A stretch of DNA of 64,000 nucleotides, from contig NZ_QXIO01000001.1 of the NCBI RefSeq assembly GCF_003545765.1, positions 372,001 through 436,000 of the forward strand, in the 5' to 3' direction. The notes under the pieces were generated by a model. The model saw nothing but the letters and a program-made list of their open reading frames with translations, was not told the origin of the DNA and did no database searches. The stretch comes from Colwellia sp. RSH04 (GTDB lineage: Bacteria > Pseudomonadota > Gammaproteobacteria > Enterobacterales > Alteromonadaceae). Every line of letters begins with the position of its first letter. Position 1 is the first letter of the stretch. Positions 46,864-56,559 of the stretch are shown here, one piece after another. A program made the translations under genes and the position numbers.

Positions 46864-47409
46864 ATGTCAGAAAATAACAACATTGCGTTAACAACACTAG
46901 AACGTGAATATATTATAGCAACACAAAAAGGTTTGCCTATTGTTGCTGAGCCTTATCATGCGGTAGCTAAGCAACTAAATATAACAGTTGACCAAGTTCT
47001 CGCTATGACAAAAGACTTACAAGCGCGCGGCATTATTCGTCGTGTTGCTGCAGTACCTAACCATTATAAACTAGGTTATCAATATAATGGCATGACCGTT
47101 TGGGATATCAGTGATGAGCATGCTGAAAAATTTGGTCAAATGGTTGGAAATTTACCCTTTGTTAGTCACTGCTATTTAAGACCTCGCTTTTTACCTAAAT
47201 GGAATTACAACTTATTTGCTATGGTGCACGGTAAAACTCCCGAAGAAATGCACGAGTTGCGAAGCCAGATCAAAGAATTGTTAAAAGACGTATTAGTCGA
47301 TCGCAATAATGATTCAAGTCAACAACACCCTATACAAAGTAATGATATGTTAACCAGTACAGCAATACTGAAGAAAACTGGTTTAAGATTAAAAGACAAA
47401 ACGGCGTAA
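46864..47409 (+). CDS. nirH: Siroheme decarboxylase subunit NirH
   Basis: 181 residues, NirL/NirH branch of the siroheme decarboxylases: KGLPIVAEPYHAVAKQL, RRVAAVPNHYKLGYQYNGM and CYLRPRFLPKWNYNLFAMVHG. It has a polar C-terminal extension of about 35 residues (from VDRNNDSSQQHP) not evident in NirG. Follows nirG by 33 bases. Confidence 0.93.
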   Translation: MSENNNIALTTLEREYIIATQKGLPIVAEPYHAVAKQLNITVDQVLAMTKDLQARGIIRRVAAVPNHYKLGYQYNGMTVWDISDEHAEKFGQMVGNLPFVSHCYLRPRFLPKWNYNLFAMVHGKTPEEMHELRSQIKELLKDVLVDRNNDSSQQHPIQSNDMLTSTAILKKTGLRLKDKTA

Positions 47410-47493
47410 CACGCCAAATGATGGCTATACTAATGCAAATCATAGCAAGTACATTATGCCAGTTGTCAGTAAACGAGAGCAAAAGGTAGAAAT

Positions 47494-48714
47494 ATGTTTA
47501 GAATTTCACAATTATTAAAAACGTTACATGACGATATGGCTAACTTTCAACCGGTGAAGCCAGCAAGAAAAATGCCTGGTCCAGTAGTTATCTGGAACTT
47601 AATCCGTCGTTGTAATTTGCGTTGTAAACATTGCTATTCAACATCACTTGATATTGATTTTAAAGATGAATTAACAACCGAACAAATCAAAGCGACTATT
47701 GATGATTTAAAAGTTGCTCAAGTACCGGTGCTAATTCTCTCTGGTGGTGAGCCTCTCTTACGACCAGACATCTATGAAATAACGGCTTACGCTAAAGAAA
47801 AAGGCTTTTATGTTGCTTTATCAACGAACGGCACATTAATTGACGAATCAAACATTGAACAAATAAAAGCAGCTGACTATCAATATGTTGGTATCAGTAT
47901 TGATGGACTTGAAGAGTTTCATGATGAATTTCGCCGTCAAAAAGGCAGTTTTAAAACATCAATGCATGCCATCAAACTGTGTAAAGAAGCCGGCATAAAA
48001 ATTGGTATGCGTTTATGCTTAACACGCGAAAACTTTGCTGACTTACCTGCCATGTTAGACTTAATGGAAGAAAACAGCGTTGATAAATTCTACCTTTCTC
48101 ACTTGAATTATTCAGGTCGAGGTAAACGTAATGCTGAAAATGATGCCATGTTTAAAATGACTAAAGATGCGATGGAAATGCTTTATGAGCGTGCTTGGTC
48201 GCATATATCTCAAGGCATCGAAACTGATTTTGTTACCGGTAATAATGATGCAGATGGTCCTTTTTTACTGCAATGGGCAGTCAAAAAGTTTGGTAAAGAC
48301 TACCCTCAATGCATAGAAAATTTAGAACAACGCCTAATAAATTGGGGTGGCAATGCGAGTGGTGTAAATGTTGCTAACATTGATAACACTGGAACCATCC
48401 ATCCTGATACATATTGGTGGAACCATCCTATCGGCAATGTGAAAACCGAGAAGTTTTCAGATGTATGGCGTAATACTCAAGATCCGTTAATGCTCGGTTT
48501 TAGGGAAAGTCCACGTCCAGTTAAGGGGCGTTGTGCCGAATGTAAGCATTTAGCTATATGTGGTGGTAATACCCGAACTCGCGCCTTCGCTCAATCAGGA
48601 GACGCATGGGCTGAAGATCCAGGTTGTTACTTAAATGATGATGAAATTGGTATATTAACTCATGGCGAGAAAATTGCTTCAAGTAATCAAGAAATCCCAA
48701 TGGTGCAAATTTAA
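47494..48714 (+). CDS. nirJ: Haem d1 biosynthesis radical SAM protein NirJ
   Basis: 406 residues. Radical SAM cluster motif C-x3-C-x2-C at Cys 40, 44 and 47 (RRCNLRCKHCYS), then the SAM-binding LSGGEPLLRPD. The C-terminal SPASM/Twitch-like region has CAECKHLAICGGN for an auxiliary cluster. NirJ removes the propionates of didecarboxysiroheme to make the d1 precursor. Follows nirH by 84 bases. Confidence 0.95.
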   Translation: MFRISQLLKTLHDDMANFQPVKPARKMPGPVVIWNLIRRCNLRCKHCYSTSLDIDFKDELTTEQIKATIDDLKVAQVPVLILSGGEPLLRPDIYEITAYAKEKGFYVALSTNGTLIDESNIEQIKAADYQYVGISIDGLEEFHDEFRRQKGSFKTSMHAIKLCKEAGIKIGMRLCLTRENFADLPAMLDLMEENSVDKFYLSHLNYSGRGKRNAENDAMFKMTKDAMEMLYERAWSHISQGIETDFVTGNNDADGPFLLQWAVKKFGKDYPQCIENLEQRLINWGGNASGVNVANIDNTGTIHPDTYWWNHPIGNVKTEKFSDVWRNTQDPLMLGFRESPRPVKGRCAECKHLAICGGNTRTRAFAQSGDAWAEDPGCYLNDDEIGILTHGEKIASSNQEIPMVQI

Positions 48715-48821
48715 CCCGTGGGCACTCATGCTATTTTTATCATAGCTTGAGCATTTAACAGAATTCATCACGATAATTGATACCAAACTCAAGTCGTGTT
48801 CAAGAAAACGAGAGCAAATAA

Positions 48822-49685
48822 ATGACAAATATTACAAATACAGATTTATCTAAAGGCATGGAAATCACCTCAAAAGGTAAATCTGTCTTAAATAAAGGGG
48901 AAGTTGCCCTAGTTGGTTCTGGTCCTGGTGATGCAGAGTTATTAACCATCAGAGCAATGCGCTTTATTCAACAAGCTGAAATTGCAATTTACGATCGTTT
49001 AGTCAGCGAAGAGATCTTAGCGTTATTACCTGAAGATTGTGAAAAATTTTATGTCGGTAAAGAACAAGCCAAGCACTGCGTTCCACAAGACAGAATTAAT
49101 GAAATATTGGTTGAACAGGCTAAATTAGGTAAAAAAGTATTGCGCTTAAAAGGCGGCGACCCATTCATTTTTGGTCGTGGTGGTGAAGAAGCTGAGTTCA
49201 TGTTATCACGTGGTGTTAGCTGTCATATTTGCCCAGGTATCACAGCAGCATCTGGCTGTACTACCTACGCAGGCATCCCTTTAACACACCGTGGTGTGGC
49301 GCAAGGCTGTACATTTATCACTGGTCATATTCAAAATAATGGTCAACTAAACTTACCTTGGTCAAGTTTAAGTTGCTCAACACAAACTGTTGTTTTTTAT
49401 ATGGGGATTAATACCTTACCTAAAATTGCCGAGAAATTAATTGAGCATGGTCGTGGTGCTGATACGCCAGCAGCCTTAATTAGAAAAGGTACACAACCTG
49501 AACAGAAAACATATCGCGGAACTATAGGTAACCTAGCTGAACTTGTTGAAAAACATAACATTACTCCACCGACGTTAATCGTTATCGGTGATGTAGTTAA
49601 TCAACTAACCGAGCAACAGCTATCTACACCAGGTTTTTTAGATGCTAATGATTATATTCAGGCACAAGAAATTAAGAGTGCTTAA
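48822..49685 (+). CDS. nirE: Uroporphyrinogen-III C-methyltransferase NirE (SUMT)
   Basis: 287 residues. SAM-dependent tetrapyrrole methylase with VALVGSGPGDAELLT, RLKGGDPFIFGRGGEEAE and TLIVIGDVV motifs. It makes precorrin-2, the start of siroheme and d1 haem. A polar N-terminal tail of about 27 residues precedes the domain. Its place in the nir operon marks it as NirE rather than CobA/CysG. Confidence 0.93.
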   Translation: MTNITNTDLSKGMEITSKGKSVLNKGEVALVGSGPGDAELLTIRAMRFIQQAEIAIYDRLVSEEILALLPEDCEKFYVGKEQAKHCVPQDRINEILVEQAKLGKKVLRLKGGDPFIFGRGGEEAEFMLSRGVSCHICPGITAASGCTTYAGIPLTHRGVAQGCTFITGHIQNNGQLNLPWSSLSCSTQTVVFYMGINTLPKIAEKLIEHGRGADTPAALIRKGTQPEQKTYRGTIGNLAELVEKHNITPPTLIVIGDVVNQLTEQQLSTPGFLDANDYIQAQEIKSA

Positions 49686-49750
49686 TAAGTATTAACCCAG
49701 TTAAATTCAGGTTATTAACTTTAAAAATAATAAACGGTAATAAATCTTTG

Positions 49751-49782
49751 TAGACTTGCCCCACTCACATTGGGCAAGTCTA
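49751..49782 (+). other. Strong hairpin between nirE and nirN
   Basis: TAGACTTGCCC / GGGCAAGTCTA with a loop of about 10 bases, ending 18 bases before the nirN ATG. No T run, so mRNA processing or stability rather than termination is likely. Confidence 0.65.
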
Positions 49783-49799
49783 TCTTCTAGGACTTTTTA

Positions 49800-51428
49800 A
49801 TGAAAACTTCCTTATTCACACGCTCTGTTTTAACCCTTTGCCTCTCATTTGCCGCATTAAGCAGCTATACATATGGTGCTGACAACAGTACTGATAAAGC
49901 ATCTAAAAAGACAGAAGCGGTTGTTGATCATAGTAAAGCAGAAAAATTATATGAAGTGCATTGTCAAAGTTGTCATGGTGTAGATCGCTTAGGCGCCATG
50001 GGCCCAGCTTTACTGCCTGAAAATTTAGCACGTTTTCGCCAAAAGAAAGCCATAAAAGTGATTAATAAAGGTCGTGCAGCAACACAAATGCCAGCCTTTA
50101 GTCAATTATTAAGTAAAGAAGAGGTAGCCAGTTTAGTCGATTACATCTATACCCCATCAAAAACCTCTCTTAAGTGGTCAATGGCAGATATAAATGCGTC
50201 TAAAATACAGCACTTTGATCAAAGCAAGCTCCCTAATACCGCTCAATTTGAAGCTGACTTAATGAATTTATTCATTGTTGTTGAATTAGGCGACCATAGT
50301 GCAACATTACTTAATGGTGATACTTTCGAGCGTTTAGATCGTTTTAAAACACGTTTTGCTTTACATGGTGGTCCAAAATATTCACCTGATGGACGCTTCG
50401 TATATTTTGCTTCTCGCGACGGCTGGATAAGCAAATACGATATCTATAACCGTAAAACGGTCAGTGAAGTACGTGCGGCAATTAATACCCGTAATATCGC
50501 TATTTCAAGTGATGGTAAATATTTAATTGTAGGGAATTACTTACCGCAAAATGTCGTTATTTTAAGTGCTGATGACTTATCACCAATTAAGGTTATTGAT
50601 GCCGTAGACAGCAAAGGCAATAGCTCACGCGTTAGCGCTGTTTATAATGCACCTCCTCGTTATAGCTTTATTGTCGCCTTAAAAGATGTCAAAGAAGTAT
50701 GGGAAATTCCCTATTCTGATAAAGGTGGCGTTGAGGTCTACAAAGGTTGGGCGCACGATTATAAAAATGAAGCGAAAGCTGAAGGATGGAAAGTTAACGA
50801 TCAATTTCCAATTCGTCGCATTGAAACTGATGATTACTTAAATGATTTCTTCTTTGACCCCGAATACATTAATTTAATCGGTACGGCGCGAAATAATCAT
50901 AATGGCCAAGTAATTAATCTAGACACCAAAAAGAAAGTGGCTTCTATCGCGTTAACGGGTATGCCTCACCTTGGTTCAGGTATCACTTGGCATTATAAAG
51001 ACAAAGAAGTGTTTGCTTCACCGAACATCAAGGAAGGTAAAATTACCGTCATTGATATGGAAAACTGGAACGTTATTGAAGAAATAAAAACCGAAGGTCC
51101 TGGTTTCTTTATGCGTAGCCATAGCAACTCTCCCTATGCTTGGACTGATGTATTCTTTGGCCCTAATAATGACAAAGTACATGTTATTGACAAAAGCACG
51201 CTGAAAATAGTTAAAACATTAGCTCCTTCTCCTGGTAAAAATGCAGCGCACGTAGAGTTCACGAAAGATGGAAAATACGTATTGTTAAGTGTCTGGGATA
51301 TGGATGGTGAATTAATCGTTTATGATGCCAATACCTTAGAAATTGTTACCCGTATGCCGATGAAAAAGCCTTCGGGAAAATATAACGTCTATAACAAAAT
51401 AAACTACGAGAAAGGCACTAGTCACTAA
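49800..51428 (+). CDS. nirN: Dihydro-haem d1 dehydrogenase NirN
   Basis: 542 residues, a NirS paralogue. Signal peptide (cleavage after TYGA), c-haem CQSCH (55-59), then the d1-type propeller: FALHGGPKYSPDGRFVYFAS, GKYLIVGNYLPQNVVIL, GMPHLGSG and AAHVEFTKDGKYVLLSVWD. NirN performs the last oxidation of d1 haem before insertion in NirS. Last gene of the operon, followed by a strong terminator. Confidence 0.94.
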   Translation: MKTSLFTRSVLTLCLSFAALSSYTYGADNSTDKASKKTEAVVDHSKAEKLYEVHCQSCHGVDRLGAMGPALLPENLARFRQKKAIKVINKGRAATQMPAFSQLLSKEEVASLVDYIYTPSKTSLKWSMADINASKIQHFDQSKLPNTAQFEADLMNLFIVVELGDHSATLLNGDTFERLDRFKTRFALHGGPKYSPDGRFVYFASRDGWISKYDIYNRKTVSEVRAAINTRNIAISSDGKYLIVGNYLPQNVVILSADDLSPIKVIDAVDSKGNSSRVSAVYNAPPRYSFIVALKDVKEVWEIPYSDKGGVEVYKGWAHDYKNEAKAEGWKVNDQFPIRRIETDDYLNDFFFDPEYINLIGTARNNHNGQVINLDTKKKVASIALTGMPHLGSGITWHYKDKEVFASPNIKEGKITVIDMENWNVIEEIKTEGPGFFMRSHSNSPYAWTDVFFGPNNDKVHVIDKSTLKIVKTLAPSPGKNAAHVEFTKDGKYVLLSVWDMDGELIVYDANTLEIVTRMPMKKPSGKYNVYNKINYEKGTSH

Positions 51429-51456
51429 TTGCTATTGAGACTAATCGCCCGCTCAT

Positions 51457-51487
51457 AAAAAAAGCTTGGTTTTACCAAGCTTTTTTT
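51457..51487 (+). terminator. Terminator of the nir operon
   Basis: 14-bp stem: seven A then GCTTGGT, 3-base loop, ACCAAGC then seven T. Confidence 0.92.
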
Positions 51488-51537
51488 ATGTCCTTATCTT
51501 TTATGCATATACCGAAGTGCTTGCCTAATGACTATGT

Positions 51538-51734
51538 TAACCTCAGCTTGGGTTAAGAGATAAGTTAATCGTTTGAAATTTTTAGACTTGTGGTTTTAGC
51601 AACTCACTAGCTTGATAGTTTTTTTCATTCAAGGCAAATTCATTACGAATAGTTATTCTATTGTTTATGAATTTAACACAGAAGTAAGGAAAAATAGCTG
51701 CTAGGGAGCTATTTATTATCCCGAGTTGAGGTTA
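51538..51734. mobile_element. MITE-like element of about 195 bases
   Basis: Ends AACCTCAGCTTGGGTTAA (51539-51556) and the inverted TTATCCCGAGTTGAGGTT (51716-51733) match at 15 of 18 positions. ATGTT flanks both ends as a possible 5-base target duplication. No coding frame inside. A solo copy of the left end lies near alkB (38473). Confidence 0.55.
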
Positions 51735-51763
51735 TGTTAGCAATCCATCTTAAGCAGCTTAAG

Positions 51764-52705
51764 CTAATAGCCTACTTTTCTGTCCACGCAATCAGGCAAG
51801 ATATTACTCTGTCGATAACGTGTAATATTTTCTGCCACAATACTGGCTGCAGAGTTGAGATCCGTTGGTGCTGAAATATGAGGCAACACAGTAACCTTAG
51901 GATGTTGCCAGAGCGGATCATTTTCTAATAATGGCTCTTGTTCAAAAACATCAAGTACTGCATGAGCCAAATGATCGTTATTGAGTAACTTAATTAGTGC
52001 GTTTGAATCAATCACTGCACCACGAGAGAAGTTTATAATTTTCGCCCCTTGTGGCAGCTCACTCAATAAAGCTTCATCAAGTAAGTGATGGGTTTTTGCC
52101 GTTAGTGGTAAAAGGTTTATCAAAATATCGGTTTTAGCCAATAAACCTTTCAGCTCAGTATGGCCTGAATAATGTTCAATGCCTGCAAGTTGCTTTGGTG
52201 TTCTACTCCAACAGGCAAGCTGATAATCTAAATGACCAAGTATTTGTAAAGCAGCTAAACCTAATTCGCCCACTCCTAGAACGCTTACCCTAAGATCTCC
52301 TGATGCGATTGAAGGCAATTGCTGCCATTGTCGGTTTTGTTGTTGCTGACCATATTCAGCCATATTTCGCTGTAAATATAATGTCCAAGCTAAAACCGAT
52401 TCTGCCATGGTTTGGCTCATTTTTGGGTCAATTAATCGTACTAACTTAATAGAAGTACTCAATGTGCTATCAAGTAATTTCTCAACCCCTGCCCAAACAC
52501 TGTGAATCCATACTAAATTTGGGAACTGATCTAGTTGCTTAGGATCAGGGTTTGCTACAATAGCTACATCAACAGTTTTCGCTTGCGCATCGTTAATTTG
52601 CTCTGGTAAACAAACTATTTCATTAGGCAATTGCTTTTGTAATATAGCCAGCCAATTTGCTTTAGCTGTGGCATCGAGTTCGCTAATAAAAGCTATTCTT
52701 TTCAT
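51764..52705 (-). CDS. D-2-hydroxyacid dehydrogenase, glyoxylate/hydroxypyruvate reductase GhrA-like
   Basis: About 313 residues. NAD(P)-binding Rossmann fold with SVLGVGELGLAALQIL (GxGxxG), the catalytic Arg in INFSRGAVID, the Glu in VFEQEPL and the His in LPHISAPTD. The DPKMSQTMAESVLAW stretch is typical of the GhrA branch. It reduces glyoxylate or hydroxypyruvate in the cytosol. ATG 52705 is chosen; a GTG at 52720 would add five residues. Lies 22 bases after the recQ-family gene on the same strand. Confidence 0.86.
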   Translation of the reverse strand: MKRIAFISELDATAKANWLAILQKQLPNEIVCLPEQINDAQAKTVDVAIVANPDPKQLDQFPNLVWIHSVWAGVEKLLDSTLSTSIKLVRLIDPKMSQTMAESVLAWTLYLQRNMAEYGQQQQNRQWQQLPSIASGDLRVSVLGVGELGLAALQILGHLDYQLACWSRTPKQLAGIEHYSGHTELKGLLAKTDILINLLPLTAKTHHLLDEALLSELPQGAKIINFSRGAVIDSNALIKLLNNDHLAHAVLDVFEQEPLLENDPLWQHPKVTVLPHISAPTDLNSAASIVAENITRYRQSNILPDCVDRKVGY

Positions 52706-52727
52706 ATTTAATATCTTCACTAGTCAT

Positions 52728-54740
52728 TTAGAAAGTCATCAATTGTGCAATTTTTTCTTTAATTTCTATAAACCTAAACTGCTGGCAACGTGCAAAACCC
52801 GGTAATTTCCTGACTTTATTTTGACTAAATATTGGCATGGCTAAACCCGCAAAAAATCGGCAGTAAATAGTCAGTGTGATAGGCTCAACGACTTTATTCA
52901 GTAATTGTTGTTGTAGCATTTTCATATCTTCATTTAATTGTGCGTCTGTTGGCCACTCTCCTGTAGCCGATGCCATTAATCGTGCGGGCTTTCCACGACA
53001 AACACTACAATGACCACAGGCCATGTTACTTTGTTCAGTTAAGTTATTAACGGCTGATAAGCTTGATGAATGCGAGTTGTTGAAATAATTTTTATCATCA
53101 AAATAATGAGCCAAATAAGTCGTTAAACAAGTTTCATGTTGAAAGAAAGAAATTAATTGAGCAATTCGATTTATTTCTTTTTGCTCTTTCTCTAAAAAGT
53201 ATTGATAAAGCTGGTTAGCTAAACTTTCATTGTTAAGTAGTTTTCTATTAACACTGAACACTTCTGTCATGGTTTTACTTTCTAACTCAATAAAATGTTG
53301 CTCGTGCAAGTATTCAAGTGCGCTAATCACCCGCCCTCTATCTATAGATTTATCCTGTAATAAAGCTTCAAAGTTTAACGTCCCCCAGACTCGTTTAAAT
53401 TGAACAGCAGAGAAAACTCTGTTTAAAAATTGCTGACGAGATTGATCAAATACCGCTAAAATATTTTCTTTGGGTTGCAATAACTTTATTCGATAATCGG
53501 CAAAGTAGCTGTATTTAGGAGAAAGTATGCTTTGCAGTTCGAGTTGTACAAGTAAGGTCTTTAGCGGTAATTGTTTAATATTAGTGTGATTTGATAGGGT
53601 TAGAATTTGCGTATGCCATTCGCAATCATAAGCCGTGTTTTCGCTTTCTTGAGAGATTGCTGCCAACACTTGCTCAATAGCACTAAACTCTGGCGTGTCA
53701 CCATAAACAAAGTTTTCCATGACGTTTAAGCCATCAAGGTTTGCTAAAGTAATACAAAAAGATGCTTGGCCATCACGTCCTGCGCGACCAATTTCCTGAC
53801 TGTAATTTTCAATCGATTTAGATAAGTCGTAATGAATGACAAAACGGATATTACTTTTATCTATCCCCATACCAAAAGCAATAGTAGCGACGATAACCTG
53901 AGTATTATCAGCCATGAACTGTTGTTGGATGTTGTGCCGTGTTTCACTATCAAAACCTGCATGATAAGCACTCGCGTTTATACCTTGCTGCTGAAGGTGT
54001 TTTGCGACCTCTTCTGCAGTTTGTTGTAAGGTTACATAAACTATACCTGCACCACTTTGTTGAAGAATAGTTTCACAGAGCTGCTGTTTTTTTTGTTCTT
54101 GTGGTACTGGAAGCACCGTTAAGTCTAAGTTATCTCGATAAAATCCTGTTTGAACAATATCTTTATTTTCAATCGAGAATTTAGCCGCCATATCGTGTTT
54201 TACTTGTCGTGTCGCGGTGGCAGTAAGTAGCAATACCAATGGAATATTTAACGCATGGCAATAACTGGGCAACTTTAAATAATCAGGCCTAAAATTATGT
54301 CCCCACTCAGAAATACAATGCGCTTCATCGACGACTAGCATCGATATAGGTACAGATTGAATAAACTGTCTAAACCTCTCATTTTTAAAGCGTTCTACCG
54401 ACACCATAAGAATGTTAAGTTCGCCACTGCGTACCGCCTGCATCACTTCTTGCGTTTGGTTTGATTTTAACGTCGAATCAATACTAGCCGCTTTTACCCC
54501 TTTGCTTTGTAAAAAAGCCAGCTGATCTTTCATCAGTGCTAATAAAGGCGAAACAACTAACGTTAAGTGTGGCAGGTGCAGCGCGGTTAATTGGTAGCAC
54601 AATGACTTGCCAGAGCCAGTAGGAAAAATAGCTAAAGATGATTTCCCCGCAAGTAACTGCGACACAACTTTAGCTTGACCTGGTCGAAAATGATCATAGC
54701 CAAAAGATTGTTTTAACAAAGATTCTAGAGAGTTTTCCAT
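52728..54740 (-). CDS. RecQ-family ATP-dependent DNA helicase
   Basis: 670 residues. Superfamily 2 helicase: QAKVVSQLLAGKSSLAIFPT with Walker A TGSGKSLCYQ, DEAH box VVDEAHCISEWGHNFRPDY, the C-terminal lobe VATIAFGMGIDKSNIR and QEIGRAGRDGQ. A late zinc-type motif CGHCSVCRG (about 585-595) is present; no HRDC domain is clear. It belongs to a RecQ-like branch rather than being obviously the canonical RecQ. A MITE-like repeat lies 17 bases upstream of its ATG. Confidence 0.87.
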   Translation of the reverse strand: MENSLESLLKQSFGYDHFRPGQAKVVSQLLAGKSSLAIFPTGSGKSLCYQLTALHLPHLTLVVSPLLALMKDQLAFLQSKGVKAASIDSTLKSNQTQEVMQAVRSGELNILMVSVERFKNERFRQFIQSVPISMLVVDEAHCISEWGHNFRPDYLKLPSYCHALNIPLVLLLTATATRQVKHDMAAKFSIENKDIVQTGFYRDNLDLTVLPVPQEQKKQQLCETILQQSGAGIVYVTLQQTAEEVAKHLQQQGINASAYHAGFDSETRHNIQQQFMADNTQVIVATIAFGMGIDKSNIRFVIHYDLSKSIENYSQEIGRAGRDGQASFCITLANLDGLNVMENFVYGDTPEFSAIEQVLAAISQESENTAYDCEWHTQILTLSNHTNIKQLPLKTLLVQLELQSILSPKYSYFADYRIKLLQPKENILAVFDQSRQQFLNRVFSAVQFKRVWGTLNFEALLQDKSIDRGRVISALEYLHEQHFIELESKTMTEVFSVNRKLLNNESLANQLYQYFLEKEQKEINRIAQLISFFQHETCLTTYLAHYFDDKNYFNNSHSSSLSAVNNLTEQSNMACGHCSVCRGKPARLMASATGEWPTDAQLNEDMKMLQQQLLNKVVEPITLTIYCRFFAGLAMPIFSQNKVRKLPGFARCQQFRFIEIKEKIAQLMTF

Positions 54741-54756
54741 GGTATTCTCAATTAGC

Positions 54757-55024
54757 TAGGGGCTATTGATCTTTCGGGGTTGTTTTTGCAGCTTTTTGTT
54801 GGATATTTGTACAAGGCAGAGCCTTTGTCATGTGGTTATTCCACATAAAAAGGCGATAACGCCGTAAAAATGACCAACAAACGCTGTCCGAAGGATTCGG
54901 CTAAAAGCATTTTACGCTTTGTTGAGTAGTATTTGCTTAGAATGACTAAGCTACACATTACTCGCCGTGAATAAAACGTTTTTAGCTCGAACAAAATTTA
55001 ATCGCGAAAGATCAACAGACCCTA
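54757..55024. mobile_element. MITE-like element, 268 bases, with 20-base terminal inverted repeats
   Basis: Left end TAGGGGCTATTGATCTTTCG (54757-54776) and the reverse complement of 55005-55024, TAGGGTCTGTTGATCTTTCG, match at 18 of 20 positions and both begin with TA, suggesting TA-target insertion. No coding frame inside. It fills nearly all of the 325-base gap between recQ and selO and so may carry or displace the recQ promoter. Confidence 0.65.
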
Positions 55025-55065
55025 ATGTGTTTGCATCAAGCAACAAGGTTATTTTCGATTAAACA

Positions 55066-56532
55066 TTACGTACCACAAAAAGTATGATAGTTCTCATCAT
55101 TATCTATCGGAGCATCTTGATAATTAATCGTTTGTTCAAGCTGTTGATATGGCTGTTTCAATACACTTAACAAGGCATGTAATGAAGATAAATCACCTGA
55201 TTCTTGACAGCTAGCCAACACTGATTCTACATGATGATTTCTTGGTATCACTAGCGGGTTATTCTTTGCCATTAGTGCATGCGCAGCGGTTTTATCAACA
55301 GCTATACGTTTTTGCCATAACTCAAACCATTGCCCAAGCACTGCTTTAAGTTCGTGATGAAGACTTTCATCAAGGGTAGATTGCGTTAGCTTAACAAAAG
55401 TCTGTGTGTAATCTAAAGCTTGCTCTTCAAGTAACGAAATCAAAGCAGAGATTAAGGTGTGATCTTCACTTGTCATATTCGTTATGCCAAGTTTTGCTGC
55501 CATCATTTTCATATAGTTGTCAGTTAAGTTTTGATGAAGTTTCGTTAATAATGGCTGCATTAATTCAACAGCTTGTTCTTCATCATCACTCACTAATGGC
55601 AATAGCGTTTCAGCAAAGCGGGTCATATTCCATTGCATGATTGTCATTTGTTCACCAAAGGCATAGCGACCATATTTATCAATAGAGCTAAACACCGTAT
55701 CTCGGTGATAATTATTCATCATGGCACAAGGGCCAAAATCAATGGTTTCGCCAGAAATCGCGGTATTATCTGTATTCATTACGCCATGAATAAAGCCAAC
55801 TCTCATCCAAGAAATAATCAACGGTATTTGCTTTTGTGCGACGGCATTAAAAAAGGTCAGTACTTTCTCTGAAGAAAGTTTGCCTTGTGATGATTCGTGC
55901 TCTTTTTCAATTTCAGGAAAGTGTCGAGCTATAGCAAAATGGGTTAACTTGTTTAATGACTCTGTATCTTTACGTGCAGCAAAATATTGAAAGGTGCCAA
56001 CCCGAATATGACTTGCAGCAACTCGGGTAACAACAGCGCCTGCATAAGGCCTTTCACGATAAACCTGCTCACCTGTGGCTACCACCGCTAAACAGCGTGT
56101 TGTTGGTACGCCTAAGGCAAACATCGCTTCACTCATAATATATTCGCGTAAAGCGGGCCCTAAAGCACAACGACCATCTCCACGGCGAGAAAACTGAGTA
56201 ACACCTGAGCCTTTTAATTGAATATCTTTAATCTGCCCTGTGGTATCGGTTAATTCGCCCAGTAAATGGGCACGACCGTCACCTAACTGAGGATTAAAGT
56301 GGCCAAACTGATGACCAGAATAGGCTTGGGCAATTGGGGTAAAGCCTTTGATAATTTGATTGCCCGAAAAGTACTGTGCAATGGTTTCATCATCATACTG
56401 TTCATACGGAATCTTTAACTCACTTGCTAACACTTTATTGAAAAGTAATAACTCAGGCTTAGCAACAGGAACGGGGGAAGTACGCTCGGAAAACGCCTTA
56501 CCTAACTGAAAATACTGGGTTGAAATTTGCAA
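55066..56532 (-). CDS. selO: Protein adenylyltransferase SelO (YdiU)
   Basis: 488 residues, full length for SelO, a pseudokinase-fold enzyme that attaches AMP to proteins. Seen: [60 protein letters not shown]. The C-terminus ends YHTFCGT, a Cys at the position where some homologues have selenocysteine. The start is TTG at 56532 with AAGG seven bases upstream; an out-of-frame ATG lies between. Confidence 0.94.
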   Translation of the reverse strand: MQISTQYFQLGKAFSERTSPVPVAKPELLLFNKVLASELKIPYEQYDDETIAQYFSGNQIIKGFTPIAQAYSGHQFGHFNPQLGDGRAHLLGELTDTTGQIKDIQLKGSGVTQFSRRGDGRCALGPALREYIMSEAMFALGVPTTRCLAVVATGEQVYRERPYAGAVVTRVAASHIRVGTFQYFAARKDTESLNKLTHFAIARHFPEIEKEHESSQGKLSSEKVLTFFNAVAQKQIPLIISWMRVGFIHGVMNTDNTAISGETIDFGPCAMMNNYHRDTVFSSIDKYGRYAFGEQMTIMQWNMTRFAETLLPLVSDDEEQAVELMQPLLTKLHQNLTDNYMKMMAAKLGITNMTSEDHTLISALISLLEEQALDYTQTFVKLTQSTLDESLHHELKAVLGQWFELWQKRIAVDKTAAHALMAKNNPLVIPRNHHVESVLASCQESGDLSSLHALLSVLKQPYQQLEQTINYQDAPIDNDENYHTFCGT

Positions 56533-56559
56533 TGCATGACCTTATGGCTTTTTGCCACC

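Noticed and set aside
54741..55065. Small RNA or hidden gene in the recQ-selO gap
   Set aside because: The gap is explained by an element with 20-base inverted ends and has no coding frame; no independent promoter-terminator pair was seen.
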